In this document: in pieces, positions 61,713 to 64,000 of the stretch
Layout: every line of letters begins with the position of its first letter
How positions within the stretch are numbered: position 1 is the stretch's first letter
Assembly: GCA_905216195.1 (NCBI GenBank)
Contig: CAJMSX010000014.1
Coordinates: 5,038-69,037 of the forward strand
Length of the DNA stretch: 64,000 nt
Origin: an uncultured bacterium
GTDB lineage: Bacteria > Bacteroidota > Bacteroidia > Bacteroidales > Marinifilaceae
Reading direction: 5' to 3'
Notes under the pieces: generated by a model
What the model saw: the letters and a program-made list of their open reading frames with translations, nothing else
Databases searched by the model: none
What the model was told of the DNA's origin: nothing
Made by a program: the position numbers and the translations under genes

Positions 61713-62717
61713 ATGCGACTTGTATATAAACGGATTATCAAATTTTTTCTTTTCTTTTTTATCACTCTTTTTCTTTTCTGGCTGGTGTACAGGGACCAGA
61801 ACTGGACGGATTTAAAGAAGGTTTTGAAGGAAGATGTGGATTATACCTGGATTTGGGTGGCGATCGGAATGGGAATATTGAGTCATATCGCCCGGGCCTT
61901 GCGTTGGCAATTGCTGACCCGTTCCATGGGGTACCGGATTCGTTTTTTGAATAGTTTTATGGGTGTGATGATCGGTTATTTTGCCAATATCGCTTTACCC
62001 CGTATGGGGGAATTTACCCGTTGCGGAGTAGTCGGCAAATACGAACACGTTCCTTTTTCAAAATTATTGGGAACAGTCGTAACGGAGCGGGTGATCGATC
62101 TGCTTATTTTGCTGAGCCTTACCCTGGCCGTTATTCTCACTCAGTTCAGGCAGCTCGGACTTTTTCTGGAACGAAACGAAGCCATAGAACGGAAGGTGTA
62201 CTCTTTTTTACATTCTCCCTGGATTTGGGTGGCGGGGGTAGTTCTGCTTGCTGTATTGTATTTGTCCTGGATCATTTTGAAGCGTACTCCCTTTTATGTA
62301 CGTTTAAAAGGCTTCGGACAGGGGTTGAAAGAAGGATTATTATCCATTTTGCATGTGAAACACAAATGGTTATTTGTGGCCTATTCCCTTTTTATCTGGC
62401 TGATGTATTATCTGATGTTTTACGTGTGTTTTTTCTGTTTCCGGTTTACATCGGATTTAGGTCCTCTGGTCGCACTGACCGTTTTTGTCCTGAGCAGTTA
62501 CGGTATGGTGGCGCCTGTACAGGGAGGTATCGGAGCCTGGCATTTTATGGTTATCGCTTCCCTGCTGATTTATCTGCCCGACACTCCGGGCATAGAGAGT
62601 CTGGTGCGTACTTTCGCTTTGCTTACCCACGGTACGATGACCTTGCTTTATATTTTTCTGGGGGCTCTTTGTCTGATCGTATTGCCTTTGTATAATGCCA
62701 AAAGAAACAAATTATGA
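61713..62717 (+). CDS. Flippase-like membrane protein (UPF0104, LPG-synthase TM region family)
   Basis: 334 residues with about eight helices. Family block H-I-A-R-A-L-R-W near residue 60, then L-P-R-M-G-E-F-T-R, T-V-V-T-E-R-V-I-D and the C-terminal Q-G-G-I-G-A-W-H. These proteins resemble the membrane domain of MprF without its synthase domain and are proposed lipid flippases. Substrate unknown. Overlaps rsmG by four bases (ATGA), so coupled. Confidence 0.9.
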   Translation: MRLVYKRIIKFFLFFFITLFLFWLVYRDQNWTDLKKVLKEDVDYTWIWVAIGMGILSHIARALRWQLLTRSMGYRIRFLNSFMGVMIGYFANIALPRMGEFTRCGVVGKYEHVPFSKLLGTVVTERVIDLLILLSLTLAVILTQFRQLGLFLERNEAIERKVYSFLHSPWIWVAGVVLLAVLYLSWIILKRTPFYVRLKGFGQGLKEGLLSILHVKHKWLFVAYSLFIWLMYYLMFYVCFFCFRFTSDLGPLVALTVFVLSSYGMVAPVQGGIGAWHFMVIASLLIYLPDTPGIESLVRTFALLTHGTMTLLYIFLGALCLIVLPLYNAKRNKL

Positions 62718-63334
62718 ATCTCATCGATACGTATTTCCCGGACCTGAGTTTACGGCAACGGGAGCAATTCGGCCGCCTGGATTCGCTTTACCGGGAATGG
62801 AACGAGAAAATCAATGTAATTTCCCGTAAGGATATAGATGCGTTATACGTCCATCATGTACTTCACTCCCTGAGTATCGGAAAGGTTATCCGTTTCGAAC
62901 CGGGAACCCGCGTACTGGATGTGGGAACGGGCGGAGGTTTTCCCGGCATCCCTTTGGCTATTCTGTTTCCCGACGTTCACTTTCATTTGGTGGATTCTAT
63001 TGCCAAAAAAATCAAAGTGGTCACCGGTATAGCCGGGGCTTTAGGGTTGAAAAATGTAAAGGCGGAACAGATCCGGGTAGAGCAATTACCCGGGAAATAC
63101 GATTTTATTGTCAGCCGGGCCGTTACGGCCTTACCGGCTTTTGTCAGGCTGATCCGGGGAAAAATCGGCCTCCGCTCCCGTAACGCTTTACCGAACGGGT
63201 TGCTGTATCTGAAAGGAGGAGATTTTGAAGAGGAAATGAAATTCTGTGCTTCTGTGGCAAAATTATATGCTATTTCCGATTTTTTCCGGGAAGATTACTT
63301 CGGAACCAAAAAAATAATTTATCTGCCGATGTGA
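62714..63334 (+). CDS. rsmG: 16S rRNA (guanine-527-N7) methyltransferase RsmG
   Basis: 206 residues. N-terminal W-N-E-K-I-N-V-I-S-R motif, SAM motif D-V-G-T-G-G-G-F-P-G-I-P (about 73-84) and S-R-A-V-T-A. It methylates G527 of 16S rRNA; loss gives low-level streptomycin resistance in other bacteria. In many genomes it sits beside mnmG and parAB, but here it is over 30 kb away. Confidence 0.96.
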   Translation: MNLIDTYFPDLSLRQREQFGRLDSLYREWNEKINVISRKDIDALYVHHVLHSLSIGKVIRFEPGTRVLDVGTGGGFPGIPLAILFPDVHFHLVDSIAKKIKVVTGIAGALGLKNVKAEQIRVEQLPGKYDFIVSRAVTALPAFVRLIRGKIGLRSRNALPNGLLYLKGGDFEEEMKFCASVAKLYAISDFFREDYFGTKKIIYLPM

Positions 63335-63507
63335 CTCCTTCCGTCTTTTGTCTGGGGCCGGAGAAAACCGGCTGATGGACCCCGGCCGCCGGAGGATCAG
63401 GTGTCTCTTCTGGCGGTAGAAGCCGCAGAAAGAAAAGGAGAAAGAAGAAGAGAATATTTTATTAAAATTCGTTATTATTGTAAGATGATTTTAACGAATA
63501 CAATCCG

Positions 63508-64000
63508 ATGAACAGAATATTTTGGATCCTAGCGGGGATCGGGTGCCTGTTGGGGATGAGAGGGGCTGCCCAGACGTTCCCTGAAAATTATGCCGATTAT
63601 GTAAATCCTTTAATGGGGACTCTTTCCGAAGTGAACTTATCTGCGGGTAATACCTATCCGGCTATTGCCCGTCCCTGGGGAATGAATTTCTGGATGCCCC
63701 AGACCGGAAAAATGGGTGACGGTTGGGCCTATGTGTACGATCAGTACCGGTTGAAGGGATTTAAACAAACCCACCAGCCCAGTCCCTGGATCAATGATTA
63801 CGGTCAATTTTCCATCATGCCGGTGATTGGTAATAAGATTACGGAAGAGGAACGTCAAAGTTGGTTCTCTCACAAAGCCGAAGTCGTAAAACCTTATTAC
63901 TACCGGGTATATCTGGCCGATCACGATATTGTGACGGAGATGACCCCTACCGAGCGAGCCGTTCTTTTTCGGATCACTTTTCCCGACTCCCGGGAAAGCC
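63508..64000 (+). CDS. GH92 family alpha-mannosidase, N-terminal part
   Basis: The frame runs off the window after 164 codons. Signal peptide to about G-A-A-Q-T (residue 23), then the GH92 opening Y-V-N-P-L-M-G-T and G-N-T-Y-P-A-I-A-R-P-W-G-M, with W-M-P-Q-T-G and K-Q-T-H-Q-P-S-P-W downstream, all typical of Ca2+-dependent exo-alpha-mannosidases of this family. Full proteins have about 740 residues. Probably periplasmic. Preceded by 173 bases without a gene. Confidence 0.9.
   Translation, partial: MNRIFWILAGIGCLLGMRGAAQTFPENYADYVNPLMGTLSEVNLSAGNTYPAIARPWGMNFWMPQTGKMGDGWAYVYDQYRLKGFKQTHQPSPWINDYGQFSIMPVIGNKITEEERQSWFSHKAEVVKPYYYRVYLADHDIVTEMTPTERAVLFRITFPDSRES

Overview
The window is chromosomal DNA from a Bacteroidota bacterium, most likely a gut Bacteroidales. 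Many genes are preceded by a TAnnTTTG -7 element, the promoter signature of this phylum, and ribosome binding sites are weak. Several lineage-typical families are present: TonB-dependent receptor with GLPGLI protein, LruC lipoprotein, DUF5683, GSCFA, PUR-like DUF3276 and GH92. A steroid 5-alpha-reductase operon of the kind known from bile-acid-transforming Odoribacteraceae and Parabacteroides suggests one of those groups. That family-level guess is inference.

Left part (1-25 kb): the end of a BamA/TamA-type barrel; tRNA-Ser(GGA) with the stub of a tyrosine integrase just behind it; an LruC lipoprotein; a GLPGLI/TonB-receptor pair; a GNAT enzyme; a large orphan PAS/GAF histidine kinase; an MFS exporter; a CPA2 antiporter; an AI-2E family exporter; an Rcl-type reactive-chlorine locus (AraC regulator, RclC-like, RclA); a KamA-family radical SAM protein; an M64 peptidase; and gapA.

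Middle (25-46 kb): an alkD-uup-tilS operon faces a parA-parB-DUF5683-lytic transglycosylase operon. These are followed by tRNA-Glu(CTC), a CDF metal exporter and tmRNA. Next is a four-gene operon (5-alpha-reductase, old-yellow-enzyme reductase, two SDRs) that looks like a complete kit for reducing and epimerising steroid rings, such as 3-oxo-delta4 bile acids. It is followed by MntP, an S1 sulfatase, a GSCFA protein, a SPOR protein and a CyuA-type cysteine desulfidase under a 30-bp palindrome.

Right part (46-64 kb): an 883-residue coiled-coil lipoprotein is paired with a small outer-membrane barrel and an XRE regulator, an unrecognised envelope system. The rest is mostly housekeeping: tatD-tcdA, two PUR-like paralogues, trpS-ruvA, an MBL hydrolase with MTA/SAH nucleosidase, menG and menA (with arginine deiminase overlapping menA), rsmA-mgtE, a flippase-like protein with rsmG, and the start of a GH92 mannosidase.

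Four intergenic regions appear to carry undescribed RNAs, each with a promoter and a terminator: about 21826-21936 (-), 23853-24016 (-), 25869-25946 (+) and 34812-34882 (+). There is no CRISPR array, rRNA operon, complete insertion sequence or prophage.
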